A stretch of 22,981 nt of DNA from Botryllus schlosseri. Its lineage: Eukaryota > Chordata > Ascidiacea > Stolidobranchia > Styelidae. Below the pieces are notes generated by a model. It saw only the letters and a list, made by a program, of their open reading frames with translations, made no database searches and was not told where the DNA came from. Location: assembly GCA_000444245.1 (NCBI GenBank), contig ATSW01015836.1, positions 1-22,981 on the forward strand, read 5' to 3'. The position numbers and the translations under genes were made by a program. Below are positions 10,281-19,565 of this stretch, piece after piece (the first letter of the stretch is position 1; each line of letters starts with the position of its first letter).

Positions 10281-10699
10281 TCAGGGATTGTCATTGGCCA
10301 ATNTAAACCAAGTCGAGAAGAACTTTCAAATTTAGGCGTCATCCATTGCTCTGTTCTTGCTGGTATTATCAAATTATCTCTGGTACTGTGTGTCTCCAAA
10401 TTCGTGTTGCGAACCGAGGTAACGCCAATTATATAAGGCAGTATATGTAAGCATTCGATGAATGGTGCTCTCGTGAGCCCCATCTCACCATCGACATTCT
10501 AATTTACGTATCTCGCAAGATCTTAGTATTTTAGAAATTATGCATAGTCGTTGGATGGTTTGTTGGGTGCTTTGTCATTCGGGCTTTTTAATACACCGCT
10601 TATGTGGATCAAATATCGAGTAGGAGCCAACGTAAACCCTCAAAACTTCCGTAAGAATTCTGGAGTCGAGCTCGGTCGTCATCCATTAGTGTTACTAAG
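10281..10699. other. Unassigned stretch left of a MITE
   Basis: No exon with cassette homology was found; the expected CUB-a motif (CTTGATGAAATC on the plus strand) is absent. One ambiguous base lies at 10303. Confidence 0.3.
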
Positions 10700-11666
10700 T
10701 AGGGATGGTGTGAACCTCTGAAAGGTTCAGGTTCGTGTGAACGCGAACCTTTTTGAAAGGTTCTGTGTGAACGCGAACATGAACCTCATGACGTCACGTG
10801 ACGTCATATTGCTACTTCCAGCACTACATTTCAGTTAAGGGATATACAAGATACCTAGCGACAACTTGCTGACTTTTTATACGTCACCAAATGCATCAAC
10901 TGGAGCCATCAGATGCTATATTAATCCCATAAAATCAATACCTTCGGTGCTTTGCCAACAATTTCTACGAGGTCTTGCCAGGGAAATCTTACGCATTCAC
11001 GGTCTAGGCCAGACCGGGCAATGTATTTTGCGTCTGACTATTGCACAATGCACATTGACACTGAGCGGAGTGTAAAACGGGTTTCTAAACTTGCTACCGA
11101 TATTACCCCATAAACAAGGTATGCAGGATCCAACACCCCACTGATTTGGTGTTTAGTATACAATACAATCAACATATCAAATCAAGATGGATGCCGTACG
11201 CCTGCTAGATGTTTTACGAACATAACGATGTATTATTTATATCAATTTCATTGATTGGTTGAATAAGCATCATGCGCTGGCTATACCTACATGTAGTGTA
11301 TTTCGCTCTTGACGTGTGATTGCGGGTCAAGCTCGCAGCAGATAGTCACTAAATATTCACAAACGGAAAGCTGCTTATTTCGAGCAAACTTTTCTAACAA
11401 AGCAAGCAAAGTTCTTAAGACGGGAGAGACGGTGCATGCTTGTTTAGTGGTAATTTCTCTATGCTGCCAGCGTTATGCATATAGTGGTCCGAAATTGAAA
11501 TGCAAAGAATTTCAACTAAATATGTTCTAATGGCGTGAAAAATGAAACATACGAAAAAGGTTCACAGTGCAGAACCTATCAAGGTTCGTTTGTGAACGCG
11601 AACCTCTAAATTTCTGAGGTTCACACACAGAACGCGAAAGTGAACCTCACGTTCACACCATCCCTA
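10700..11666 (+). mobile_element. hAT-like MITE, TAGGGATGGTGTGAAC family, copy 2 (both ends present)
   Basis: The ends are TAGGGATGGTGTGAAC and GTTCACACCATCCCTA, a perfect 16-bp inverted repeat, with subterminal arrays of GTGAACGCGAACCT in both senses. It is 967 bp. The YAGGGATG start is a common hAT terminus. The flanking 8 bases (TTACTAAG and CTTTTTAC) do not match, so the target duplication has decayed or the family is not hAT. A palindrome of two TGACGTCA boxes lies at 10788-10807. Confidence 0.75.
10788..10807. promoter_or_regulatory. 20-bp perfect palindrome of two overlapping-spaced CRE boxes
   Basis: ATGACGTCACGTGACGTCAT reads the same on both strands and holds TGACGTCA twice. TGACGTCA is the canonical CREB/ATF site and the centre is an E-box (CACGTG). 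It lies in the left subterminal region of the MITE at 10700-11666. Function is inferred from the motif only. Confidence 0.4.
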
Positions 11667-12062
11667 CTTTTTACCTTCCTTGCGGCAGGATTTATCACCA
11701 CTGACCTTTTTACCGTAGCCTATATTTCGGTTACTATATATTATTACTATATAACATATTATGATGAGTGGAAATTGCCGACTCTATTATTGTTCTATCA
11801 TAATTGCGGATAAAATTAGACTCACTCATATGTGTTTTTTCATTCTTATATTTCCTTGTTTGGGAGTGGGGTTACCCATATTGATATAAAGAAATTTCGT
11901 GACATCAAAACGCACGAAGCGCGTAAAAATTCCAAGTTAAATAAAATAGTTACGGACCTACATGTACTTAGCAATATGACTCATATTTGAGATTATAAAC
12001 TTTAGTGATAATGTTTTTTCATCCACTTCGGCAGCCGCATACAGTATTCAGTAATTACTTAC
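11667..12062. other. Sequence downstream of the last visible FN3 exon
   Basis: It starts with the donor GTAAGTAATTAC on the minus strand. It is AT-rich, with no sign of the intron block or CUB-a exon that follow the other FN3 exons. The cassette homology stops here. Confidence 0.45.
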
Positions 12063-12322
12063 ACGTTGTTCCATATCCAGATATCGATGCATTTTTACCA
12101 AGCTTGTCAATGTACATGACCGTGATATCGAATTGAGTTCCACTCGGAAGTCCTGAGAAGTAGGCCGTATAGCCTTTTCCCATCGTTTCACCGAGAATCT
12201 TCCCACTTTGGTCGAGAACTGTGACTTTGTGCTTGACCGTGGCCTCGATTTTGATCCAGTTACTGAGAAGCTGGTGGACGTGTTGTTGTAAGTTTGAACT
12301 GGGTCGGTTACACCCACCAATG
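12063..12322 (-). CDS. FN3 domain exon, cassette 3, with a one-base deletion
   Basis: This is the homologue of 18948-19208, with acceptor ACTTCCAG and donor ACGT|GTAAGT, but 260 nt long instead of 261. The missing base lies at about 12259-12263, where the intact copy encodes the B-strand V-N-W. The acceptor-side frame gives ALVGVTDPVQTYNNTSTSFS. The donor-side part still spells FN3 features (FSGLPSGTQFDITVMYIDKL) in another frame. This is either a decayed terminal cassette or an assembly error. No CUB exon was found downstream on the minus strand, consistent with this being the last or a dying unit. Confidence 0.72.
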
Positions 12323-14108
12323 CTGGAAGTAAGATGTCGAATACCAATTTATTTACTCATATATCCGCAAGTAAAATAATTATATCAAATGAACGGTATA
12401 CATTACAAAATTATATATGCATAGAAATATCGCCCACCTTAGAACATTTTACATTCCTATTAATCACGTTTCTAAGGCGCACTTCGCGGTATTACTTAAC
12501 CCATGCTTTAACTTGTTCACTGTGCATTGTTATTACTCAGTAGTGGGATAAATCGAGTCGGATTCGGGTCAAAACTTTTTGTGTGACTCGACTTGACTCG
12601 AGTCACTTTGCAAAAATGACTTGAATTGACGTGACTCGGCGTTTCAGAAATTGACTTGTAACTGGGAGCAAAATTTACGGTTCAAATCCAAGTAATCAAG
12701 TAATCGCTGTATCGTAAATTGTTCGGATTGTCCGAGATATACGCCGGTATAACCTGCAAGGACAAGCAGACATTCAATGATTGCTCGTGATTGTGCGATT
12801 TACTGTGTCCATTGTCATATCACTAATAAATTGACTGAGCACGAATTGATTAGAGCTTAGCCTCTGGGTTACGTTGTCGTAAACCACTAGTAATCTGATA
12901 GCAAGGTATCTCTGTTCTATAGATTGCTGACGGTGCTCTCCGATCAGTGCTCGTGGTCATTTATATAATTCAAATCGAAGGAATATAATTTTTATATCTA
13001 TATTACTCTTCTACAATTCGGGCAGGCTTACATTGTATTTTATGGATTTGTAGGTTAGTACTATATCGCACCATCGCAATTTGTTTCGGCTTTCTGCGAT
13101 TTCTTTTGCTATCCTACATTTTGGCCAATAATTACAACTCGGCTATACTGTGACTTAGGCTACATGGTTTAGCAGTTTTACGAATGCCTGATTGATAAAA
13201 CGCATTTTTGCAAGTATACATAACTCTATATTCGTCCTCGATTCAAAATACAACACGACTAATTCTGTATTTCAAACATATATCCTGCCTATAGCACTTC
13301 GACATTTCAATTCGACTTGACTTCGGACCCGACTCGTGACTTGACTTGATTTAAATTCACTTGACACGAGTAACCTCGAAATATCGAGTGACTTGGCTTG
13401 ACTCGAGTTTCCTTCGAAAATCGACTGACTTGACTTGACTCGAGTCAAAATGTGCAACGACTCGAGATGACTTGTGACTCGACGGTAATGACTTGATCCT
13501 AATACCGTTATCACTCCGACTTTAATGTGGCGAAATAGATACATTCCATAGTTGCAACATCAATGGGTTGCTAGTTCGGCTCCATTATTCCTATACCTGA
13601 GTCCTGCAGGTTTTAGTAAGCTCCTCATCACCATGTGGTCCGCGCCAGCGATGTCTTACAGATGAGCTAGGAAGTCGGTCTGTATACGGGTGGGCAGACC
13701 AAGAATCAGAAAATAATATCGGGTTGGTGTAAGTGACGGAGGCATGGTCGAAACACCACGAATACCAAAAACAACAACTTCACCTTTATGACATGATATC
13801 TTTACCAAGACGGGGGTTCGATGTGTAAATGCAATGGAAGTCGAAAATAACTAGCCTATAAGACTATAGAGAGGTATAGCGCCAACGAGCTGGACTATAT
13901 TATCAGGAGACCAGTGAAATGATTGTGCCATCTTCCCGGAAACAAGAGCTATAAGAGTTGAGTTCGCGCGTCGTACGAAGGATAATATTTATTACAAATA
14001 TATAAATCATATATCGTGATATGGATGATAAACAAATAAAGTTGCGGAATATTTTCGCAGTAATTTATCCCTGAGTGAATTACGCATCGATAATATACAT
14101 ATGCTTAC
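12323..14108 (-). other. Intron, unknown module to FN3, cassette 2-3 (expanded)
   Basis: The matching intron of cassette 1 (19209-19382) is only 174 bp. This one is 1,786 bp, of which 978 bp is the hAT insertion at 12538-13507 plus its target duplication. The bases next to the exon at 14109 still align with the short intron (GATATGGATGAT against GATATTATGGATGAT, and a shared ATATACAT/CTATACAT stretch before the donor). About 600 bp around 13520-14000 has no counterpart in the short intron and may be another insertion, of unknown type. Confidence 0.6.
12538..13507. mobile_element. Non-autonomous hAT element with TTGACTCGAGTC subterminal arrays
   Basis: Imperfect terminal inverted repeats CAGTAGTGGGAT and ATCCTAATACCG are flanked by 8-bp direct repeats TTATTACT (12530-12537) and TTATCACT (13508-13515), one mismatch. 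Both ends carry dense arrays of ACTTGACT / GACTCGAGTC motifs, about 100 bp at the left and about 200 bp at the right. No transposase frame is seen inside. 8-bp target duplications and subterminal motif arrays are hAT features. It lies in an intron of the cassette gene. Confidence 0.75.
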
Positions 14109-14291
14109 CGACATATTGGGGCCACCCCTCGATGGGCGTATTAGTGTCGTTGGGTAGGTTCATTGCTAATACATCCATGGTATTGCTTATATCTGCGTCG
14201 TCATAGCTCGTGATATATAGCGGCGAGTCCATTATTTCGCTTGTGGCGTTATACGCATCCGTTAATTGAGTCAGAAGACTCTCCGCCGTCA
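14109..14291 (-). CDS. Unknown 61-residue module exon, cassette 2 (intact)
   Basis: The exon is 183 nt, phase 1-1, with acceptor TCTCTCGCAG and donor GTCG|GTAAGC. It encodes VTAESLLTQLTDAYNATSEI, PLYITSYDDADISNTMDVL and NLPNDTNTPIEGWPQYV. It matches the exon at 19383-19565 in length, phase and nearly all residues; changes are mostly mild (N to S, V to A, M to I). Such conservation, while the flanking introns have diverged and gained insertions, supports a real coding exon. The family is unknown to me. Two sequons are left (NAT, NDT). Confidence 0.74.
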
Positions 14292-15385
14292 CTGCGAGAG
14301 AGATAGTTTGTTAATTTCTTTTCACTCGAAACATGACGAGTTGGATACAGCTAAAACATCAAAACACTATATCTGTTGCGAGTCTCGACGTTTTATGTTG
14401 GAATTAAGACTGACAAATATGATTTTCGACAGTCATTTCGTTGTCAGAAAATTTACTTGAGATTTTATTATTTATCCTAACTTGGAATAGAAATCGTTCC
14501 ACTGGCCGTCTGTCCGGTCTAAGCTTTTCAATCTATTTGTATAAAGTCGTAATTTGGATACCTCCAACCCAAAATCCGTCTTAACAATCGTCTCTTCAAA
14601 CGTTTGAAATTTTACTTTATCTGCCATCCAACACAAGACGCACATGCGCCTTTATACACTACCCCGAAGAGCGCAATAAATATCATCAAACACTCCAGAT
14701 AAATATCAGATCATCTATACCATGGGCGGGCAACATACGGCCCGTGTGTCGGATACGGTTACAATCTAACTGATTTTCACATGCAGTTTCTACGTACGAC
14801 ATGCAGCCGCTGTTCTAAGAACTTATTGATCGACTTTGATCGACCACAGATATCTCATCGACTTCTACAGCTATTGAAGTAGCCTACATTACGGTAATAT
14901 AATCATTAAATACTTTTTGTTCTCTGTGCTTTAAGCGTAACGTTTACATTAAATACGATATATTAGTGGTAATGGTGGATAAATACGCGATTATTGCATC
15001 GATTCGGGAAACCAGCCGCCAAGTACTTCATTTTCCCATATCAGGTCCGCCGACTGGAGAAGTTACCCGCCCATGATCTATACCAGATGCAAATTGGTCC
15101 ATCACTACAGTTGTGAAAACGTCACAGTGCCGTATACTTGAACAGAACAAGAGTTGATTTTTCACCTAACAAAACATATCCACATTCGGCGCAGTCTTAC
15201 CAATAATGAAATTAGGGAAAATTGCATTACATTTCCATCTAACTTAACGCTATCAAGAACTTTGCACACTCGCCGGAATATTCGTACATTTCTTATTTTG
15301 TCTGAAATCGTGTATAGAGTATCAAGTATAGAGCACCATCGCCTCGATCTATAATGCTGCAATTGGCAACAATTGCACTGCTTAC
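14292..15385 (-). other. Intron, CUB-b to unknown module, cassette 2
   Basis: The intron is 1,094 bp with canonical ends and contains the hAT MITE at 14721-15075. The rest (14292-14712 and 15084-15385) is AT-rich with no recognised feature. A minus-strand frame runs from the CUB-b exon into this intron as far as 15162 without a stop, but the sequence beyond the donor has no family resemblance and is probably chance. Confidence 0.5.
14721..15075. mobile_element. Short non-autonomous hAT element with perfect 8-bp target duplication
   Basis: Terminal repeats CATGGGCGGGCAAC and GTTACCCGCCCATG (one mismatch) are followed inward by CGGCCCG-type GC-rich sequence. The flanks are exactly ATCTATAC on both sides (14713-14720 and 15076-15083). 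At 355 bp it has no room for a transposase, so it is a MITE. It sits in the CUB-b to unknown-module intron of cassette 2. The perfect target duplication suggests a fairly recent insertion. Confidence 0.85.
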
Positions 15386-15533
15386 CTGCTGCAGCGGAGA
15401 AGTTGAATCCGGGAAAGTTTGTGTCAGCGTCCGACACAAATTCACTAAGAATCGTTTCGTTCGGATATCCTGTGACAATCACTTGATTGTTGGTCGCATT
15501 CCCGAAGAGAAGAAACTCTGTCGGTCCGGAAAG
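15386..15533 (-). CDS. CUB domain second half exon, cassette 2 (intact)
   Basis: The exon is 148 nt, phase 0 to 1, with acceptor GCATTTACAG and donor GCAG|GTAAGC. It encodes LSGPTEFLLFGNATNNQVIV, then TGYPNETILSEFVSD and ADTNFPGFNFSAAA. The pattern F-V-S-D, several residues, G-F is the standard C-terminal strand pair of CUB domains. Sequons NAT, NET, NFS. With the preceding exon this yields a CUB of about 105 residues, normal for the family, but without cysteines. It is identical to the cassette 1 copy over most of its C-terminal half. Confidence 0.82.
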
Positions 15534-16448
15534 CTGTAAATGCAACTTGCTTTTAACTTGGCGTATATCAGAGATGCGTAAATGTATCCATAAGCAAACG
15601 GTTCATGCGAAAAGTAGTTTACACCCAGGGTTGAGCAGTTCGCACTTTGAAGAGTTCATAGCGACATGATATAATAGAATTTGGAGTGGAGAATTACTTT
15701 GCTCAGTCCATATCCTCCATGAATTAATTTAGATGTCCTGACATACCCACATAATGTTGTCGGTAAAAGTGCCGCTACTCCGGTCTGTTCGAATATGCTA
15801 TCATATACGCACTCTTTCGATCGTAAAACCATACACAACTTTCATCTTTGTCGTCGGCGCACAACAAACCAAATTAAAAACTGACAGCTGTGTGATGCGA
15901 TGAATCAAAATCACTAGCATCGTCGAAACTCAATCACTGTTTTGTGGGACGCTTCCTCGTTGACTCCTTTGTGATCTCTCATAGTGAAGAATAATCATTT
16001 GCAGCATGTAGCAAGAAACAAAGCGGGTGCTAGATCAATAGAATCGAAAGAATTTTTTGAAATGTTCAATACGAAATTGTTGCGCGTGTCGCGTTCGCAA
16101 CCCATGATACATAATTGCCCGTTTTGCCGACAAGTGGAGATCTTACGAGAGCATGAGATCTAGGCAGATAATGAACCTCCGAATAATTATTAATATTATT
16201 TGCTTATGCCAGATGCTGATGATCGCGTAAAACTATCGCAAAACGAACACGTACAGATGCAATTTACGAGAATCGTACTATATTAATACACGTGAGATAT
16301 TTTATTTCCCTTTTGAAGGTGTTCAGATTTTGAGTCCATGTCAATGACAACTCCGTCAATAGCGCTTTATCGACTACCTAGATATCACAACATCTCGGGA
16401 AGCTTCCGTATTCCCAGCAATGCCAAAAGTGGGAACGGCAGTCGGTAC
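15534..16448 (-). repeat. CUB-internal intron, cassette 2, homologous to 21105-22084
   Basis: This phase-0 intron is 915 bp and its cassette 1 partner is 980 bp. Shared blocks include TTTACACCCAGGGTTG, AGCGACATGATAT, TTACGAGAGCATGAG and ACGTGAGATATTTTATTTCC in the same order. Point differences and small indels are spread throughout, while the flanking exons are nearly identical. It has no open frame of note and no transposon. The block is the best neutral yardstick for the age of the cassette duplication. Confidence 0.7.
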
Positions 16449-16630
16449 CTTGATGAAATCGTGCCACGACTCCAGATCGAATTTGTGAAATGTCATCTGC
16501 GCGAATGTTGTGTTAACTGGTATAAGCGACAGGTTGGAGAAAATACTGTTGTTGTAATTGTCTGGGCTGTTTAACGATGCGAACGACTTCTCTGCTTCCG
16601 TCAGATACGTTATCCATTCAGGGAGATACG
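16449..16630 (-). CDS. CUB domain first half exon, cassette 2 (intact)
   Basis: The exon is 182 nt, phase 1 to 0, with acceptor TTCTTTGTAG and donor CAAG|GTACCG. Start YLPEWITYLTEAEKS, then SFASLNSPDNYNNSIFSN, NTTFAQMTFHKFDLESWHD and FIK. The SPDNY and FDLE motifs are the landmarks of the N-terminal half of a CUB domain; the paired cysteines are missing. A phase-0 intron splits the CUB fold at the same residue in both cassettes. Joined to the upstream FN3 exon the split codon reads serine here and alanine in cassette 1. The upstream intron (16631-18947) carries two transposon insertions. Confidence 0.82.
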
Positions 16631-16669
16631 CTACAAAGAAATGGCGGTAAATGTTATTTCATGCAATAG

Positions 16670-17962
16670 TAGAGGTGGTCACAGTAGTCTAGAAAGCTAC
16701 TCAAGTAGAAGTAGAAGTAGTAGTAGTGATGAAAAAATCTACTCGACTACGAGTAGAAGTATCTCTTCCATAAGCAACCTGAAACTACTTGAAGTAGAAG
16801 TAGAATTCACTGACTTTAAATTTACTCAAGTAAGTAAGTAGTTGTGAAAACGATCGTAATTCATTCGCATGGATTGTCAAAAGCTGCAAATTGAGCTATG
16901 CGAAAAGTGCAGAGTTTCATATTGATGTATACCAGCAGGTATCCAATTTTCGACAGCATAAGCCTTCGTCCACATCATGGGATGAAAATGATATTATTGA
17001 TATGGAAATGCGATACTAATCCTCTGTTTACTCGAATAGTCCGTTTTACAAAATATCATGGTATGACGCCCTCTCTCGTATTATATGGCCCGTACAGTGT
17101 AGTCGAAGATCGATACGGAGAAGTCGTATGGGATACGGTGTAAACACTTTGCACGATCAGTAAACGTTGATAAAAAATATTGTGGATGCTAAAAATGTCA
17201 TACTGTGTAGATTTATGTCCGGCAATTAAAGGCCTTACTACACTTGCTTCTATACTTCAAAATGAATGTACTCCTGACAAAAGAACTGAAACTACTTAGA
17301 ACTCAAATTATGATACTTGGAATTGAAAGAGAAATATAAATACTGCTTCTAAAAGCGGAAAATGAATTTCATGTCTTTAGTCCAGAAAAGTTTCAAAGGT
17401 GGTATGCTAAAACAGGTCTAAAGCTAAAAAAAAAAGTCAGAGTCCAATTTTCTAGATTAGGACACGCCATGGACTGCTAGATTACGATATGACAAGTTAA
17501 TGCTAGAATGCGAAACATCAGTTTCAAACGTTATGATGGGCCATATATACTGTGATGAAATATTTTATATGGGCGACAATGCGGTGTGAACGGAACCAAG
17601 CAACCCGTCACCTAAATTATATTCATCGATACTTTCGTGAAACATACTGGTCACTCCATATCCACTGTGCTGTGCGAAGCTCGACAAACATTCTGGGTTT
17701 ACTTTCAGCTTTTATCAGCATAAAATGTTGATACTCCGTGAAAACAGCTACGAAATTCCTCAGCCTATCTTCCCGATTGGAGGATTAAACTACTTCTACT
17801 TGACAAACTGGAAATAGCGAAAAGTAAGTAAGTAGTTCACAACTATTACGAAGTAGAAGTAGAAGTAGCGAAAAAAGAACTACTTGAGTAAGTACCATAA
17901 GTAGAGGAGAACTACTTGAGTACTTCGAAAAAGTAGATGTACTTCGTTACTGACCACCTCTG
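16670..17962. mobile_element. Non-autonomous hAT element with AAGTAGAAGTAG subterminal arrays
   Basis: Ends TAGAGGTGGTCA and TGACCACCTCTG. Target duplication TGCAATAG (16662-16669) and TGCAATAA (17963-17970), 7 of 8 matching. Subterminal arrays of AAGTAGAAGTAG / CTACTTGAGTA fill about 170 bp at each end. The 1,293-bp body has no recognisable transposase; an 81-codon open frame at 16898-17143 resembles nothing I know. The other cassette keeps the uninterrupted site TGCAATAA at 22297-22304, a natural empty-site control. Confidence 0.87.
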
Positions 17963-18165
17963 TGCAATAACACGGTGGTTTTACCCCCCAATATCACCGC
18001 AATAGGTCTCTAACATGACATATATTATTTTATGTTTCCATTTTCTTACACACATGTGCCGCGGTGTTAGTCATGCGAATGCATTATGAGTAAGTCCGGA
18101 GATTTAGATGTAACCGCGAACGCTCCGAATATGGTTCAGTATGCGTAAATCAACATGAGGGCGTT

Positions 18166-18573
18166 TAGGGTTGCATTTAAAACAAGCGGTGTTTAAAGCA
18201 TTTTGTTTAAAACATGTTTTGAACAATGTTTTCAATAAAGGCCTCTTTAAAATATAGAAAAGATTATCTTTTAATTATGCCATAATTGTGTTTGTGTAAA
18301 TACTTTCCAAAAACTACCTACAGACAATTACCACCAGATATGGCCGACGTTTATCGGTATGGGATGGTTGGAACCCTCAAAATAGTCGGTTCAACATCAA
18401 CATTAATAGTACAGATATTTCGTCAAAGGAGCTATATTTGCCCTATATTTTCAATTGTCAATGCCAAACCACTATAACGACCCAGTTGAATATTCGTGAC
18501 GTCATGACTTGAATAAAAAAAATAAAAATAATGTTTTAAGTTAGGGCCTCGTTTTAAACATGTTTGTTTCAAA
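18166..18573. mobile_element. TTTAAAAC-rich inverted-repeat element, copy in cassette 2 intron
   Basis: It starts TAGGGTTGCATTTAAAACA and ends in a GTTTTAAACATGTTTGTTTCAAA stretch of the opposite sense. Inner sequence such as the segment around 18350-18450 (TCGGTTCAACATCAAC, TACAGATATTTCGTCAAAGG) is the reverse complement of 8330-8440. Cassette 1 lacks it: CATGAGGG is followed directly by a TGGATAATATTTTGAG match at about 22466-22499. The right end appears slightly eroded, so no clean target duplication can be read. Confidence 0.7.
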
Positions 18574-18630
18574 TGGATACTATTTTGAGTGACGACAAAC
18601 GCATGGACTCGAAGTTCGTAGTGGTTCGGT

Positions 18631-18864
18631 CACATGTAATTGATTAATATTCTTTGGGGACTATAGTTTGCACACAACCGTTCAGCTTTCGCGTTTTGTC
18701 CTCTGTGGACAGCTTTCGTTCCGTTTATTCCGTGAAACCCTGCACTCGGCGTGCACGTATTGCCCTTCATTGAATTTAGTGTCCATATCACTGAGTGGTG
18801 GACTGACTGTGACGTCGCAACGCAGGACACAGTACATCGAACGAATGATCACGTTCGAGCTGGT
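18631..18864 (-). other. Conserved intron block with possible sushi-like or alternative tail coding
   Basis: Within the FN3 to CUB-a intron, a frame open from the FN3 exon runs to a stop at 18682 and includes the segment CDVTVSPPLSDMDTKFNEGQ then YVHAECRV and a further cysteine. The homologous block in cassette 1 (about 22640-22800) keeps SPLLSDIDTKF-REGQYVHAECRV with mostly mild changes. The two blocks differ by indels that are not multiples of three and no good donor follows. Cys-x27-Cys-x10-Cys with an EGQYV motif recalls the start of a sushi/CCP domain. A lost exon or an intron-retention tail are both possible. Confidence 0.3.
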
Positions 18865-18947
18865 CTGGGGCACAAGGACATAGCAGTTAAGCACCATCAA
18901 CCCAACATACAACAACAGCAACAACAAAATATTAAGTAAATTCTTAC

Positions 18948-19208
18948 ACGTTGTTCCATCTCCAGATAACGATCCATTATTACCGAGCTTCTCAATGTAC
19001 ATGACCGTCACATTGAATTGAGTTCCACTCGGAAGTCCGGTGAAGTAGGCCGCATGACCTGCTTCAATAGTTTCGCCGCGAATCCTCCCACTTTGGTCGA
19101 GAACTGTGACTTTGTGCCTAACAGTGGCCTCGATCTTGGTCCAGTTCACGGAGAAACTGGTGAGAGTGTTGTTATATATTCGAACAGCTTCGGTTAGGCC
19201 CACCAATT
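18948..19208 (-). CDS. FN3 domain exon, cassette 2 (intact)
   Basis: The exon is 261 nt (87 codons), phase 1-1, with acceptor CTTGAATTCAG and donor ACGT|GTAAGAA. Residues show the FN3 plan: LVGLTEAVRIYNNTLTSFSV then NWTKIEA (B strand with Trp), HKVTVLDQSG (C strand), and AAYFTGLPSGTQFNVTVMYI (E-F region and G strand start). Length fits a single FN3 domain. Four sequons (NNT, NWT, NVT, NGS). It is the best preserved FN3 copy in the window. The reading frame stays open through the donor into the following intron as far as 18682, which the other FN3 copies do not do; see findings. Confidence 0.82.
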
Positions 19209-19382
19209 CTGAATTCAAGATGAGGAAGCATTAAGTACATTGTATTACACCGTGCTATTGGTATGATGTATGATATTATGGATGATCGACGAACGGAAAT
19301 AATGTATGAGAGTAATGTTGCGCACTATTATCGCAATAATATATCCCACAGTTGACGATATCGTCACTATACATAAACTTAC

Positions 19383-19565
19383 CTACATACTCCGGCCACG
19401 CTTCAATAGGTGTATTGGTGTCGTTGGGTAAGTTTATTGCTAACACGTCCATAGTATTGTTCATATCTGCGTCGTCATAGCTCGTGATATACAGCGGCGA
19501 GTCCATTATTTCGCTGGTGTCGTTATAAACATCTGTTAATTGAGCCAGAAGATTTTCCGCCGTCA
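19383..19565 (-). CDS. Unknown 61-residue module exon, cassette 1
   Basis: The exon is 183 nt, phase 1-1, with acceptor CTTTCGCAG and donor GTAG|GTAAGT. It encodes a module starting VTAENLLAQLTDVYNDTSEI, continuing with PLYITSYDDADMNNTMDVL and closing NLPNDTNTPIEAWPEYV. I do not recognise the family. It is acidic, lacks cysteine, has three sequons (NDT, NNT, NDT), and its first half looks helical. It sits between a CUB end and an FN3 start in both cassettes, so it may be a conserved inter-domain linker or a small domain of its own. The intron to the next FN3 exon is only 174 bp here. Confidence 0.72.

Noticed and set aside
13811-13825. tRNA-type B box (GGTTCGAT) suggesting a SINE
   Set aside because: There is no A box at the right spacing, no tail and no second copy in the window.
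15162-15385. Read-through of the CUB-b exon into its intron as real coding
   Set aside because: There is a good GTAAGC donor, the phase-matched next exon is present, and the translated intron shows no domain and no conservation with cassette 1.
16898-17143. 81-codon frame within the hAT element as a transposase
   Set aside because: It is too short and lacks any hAT or DDE motif.
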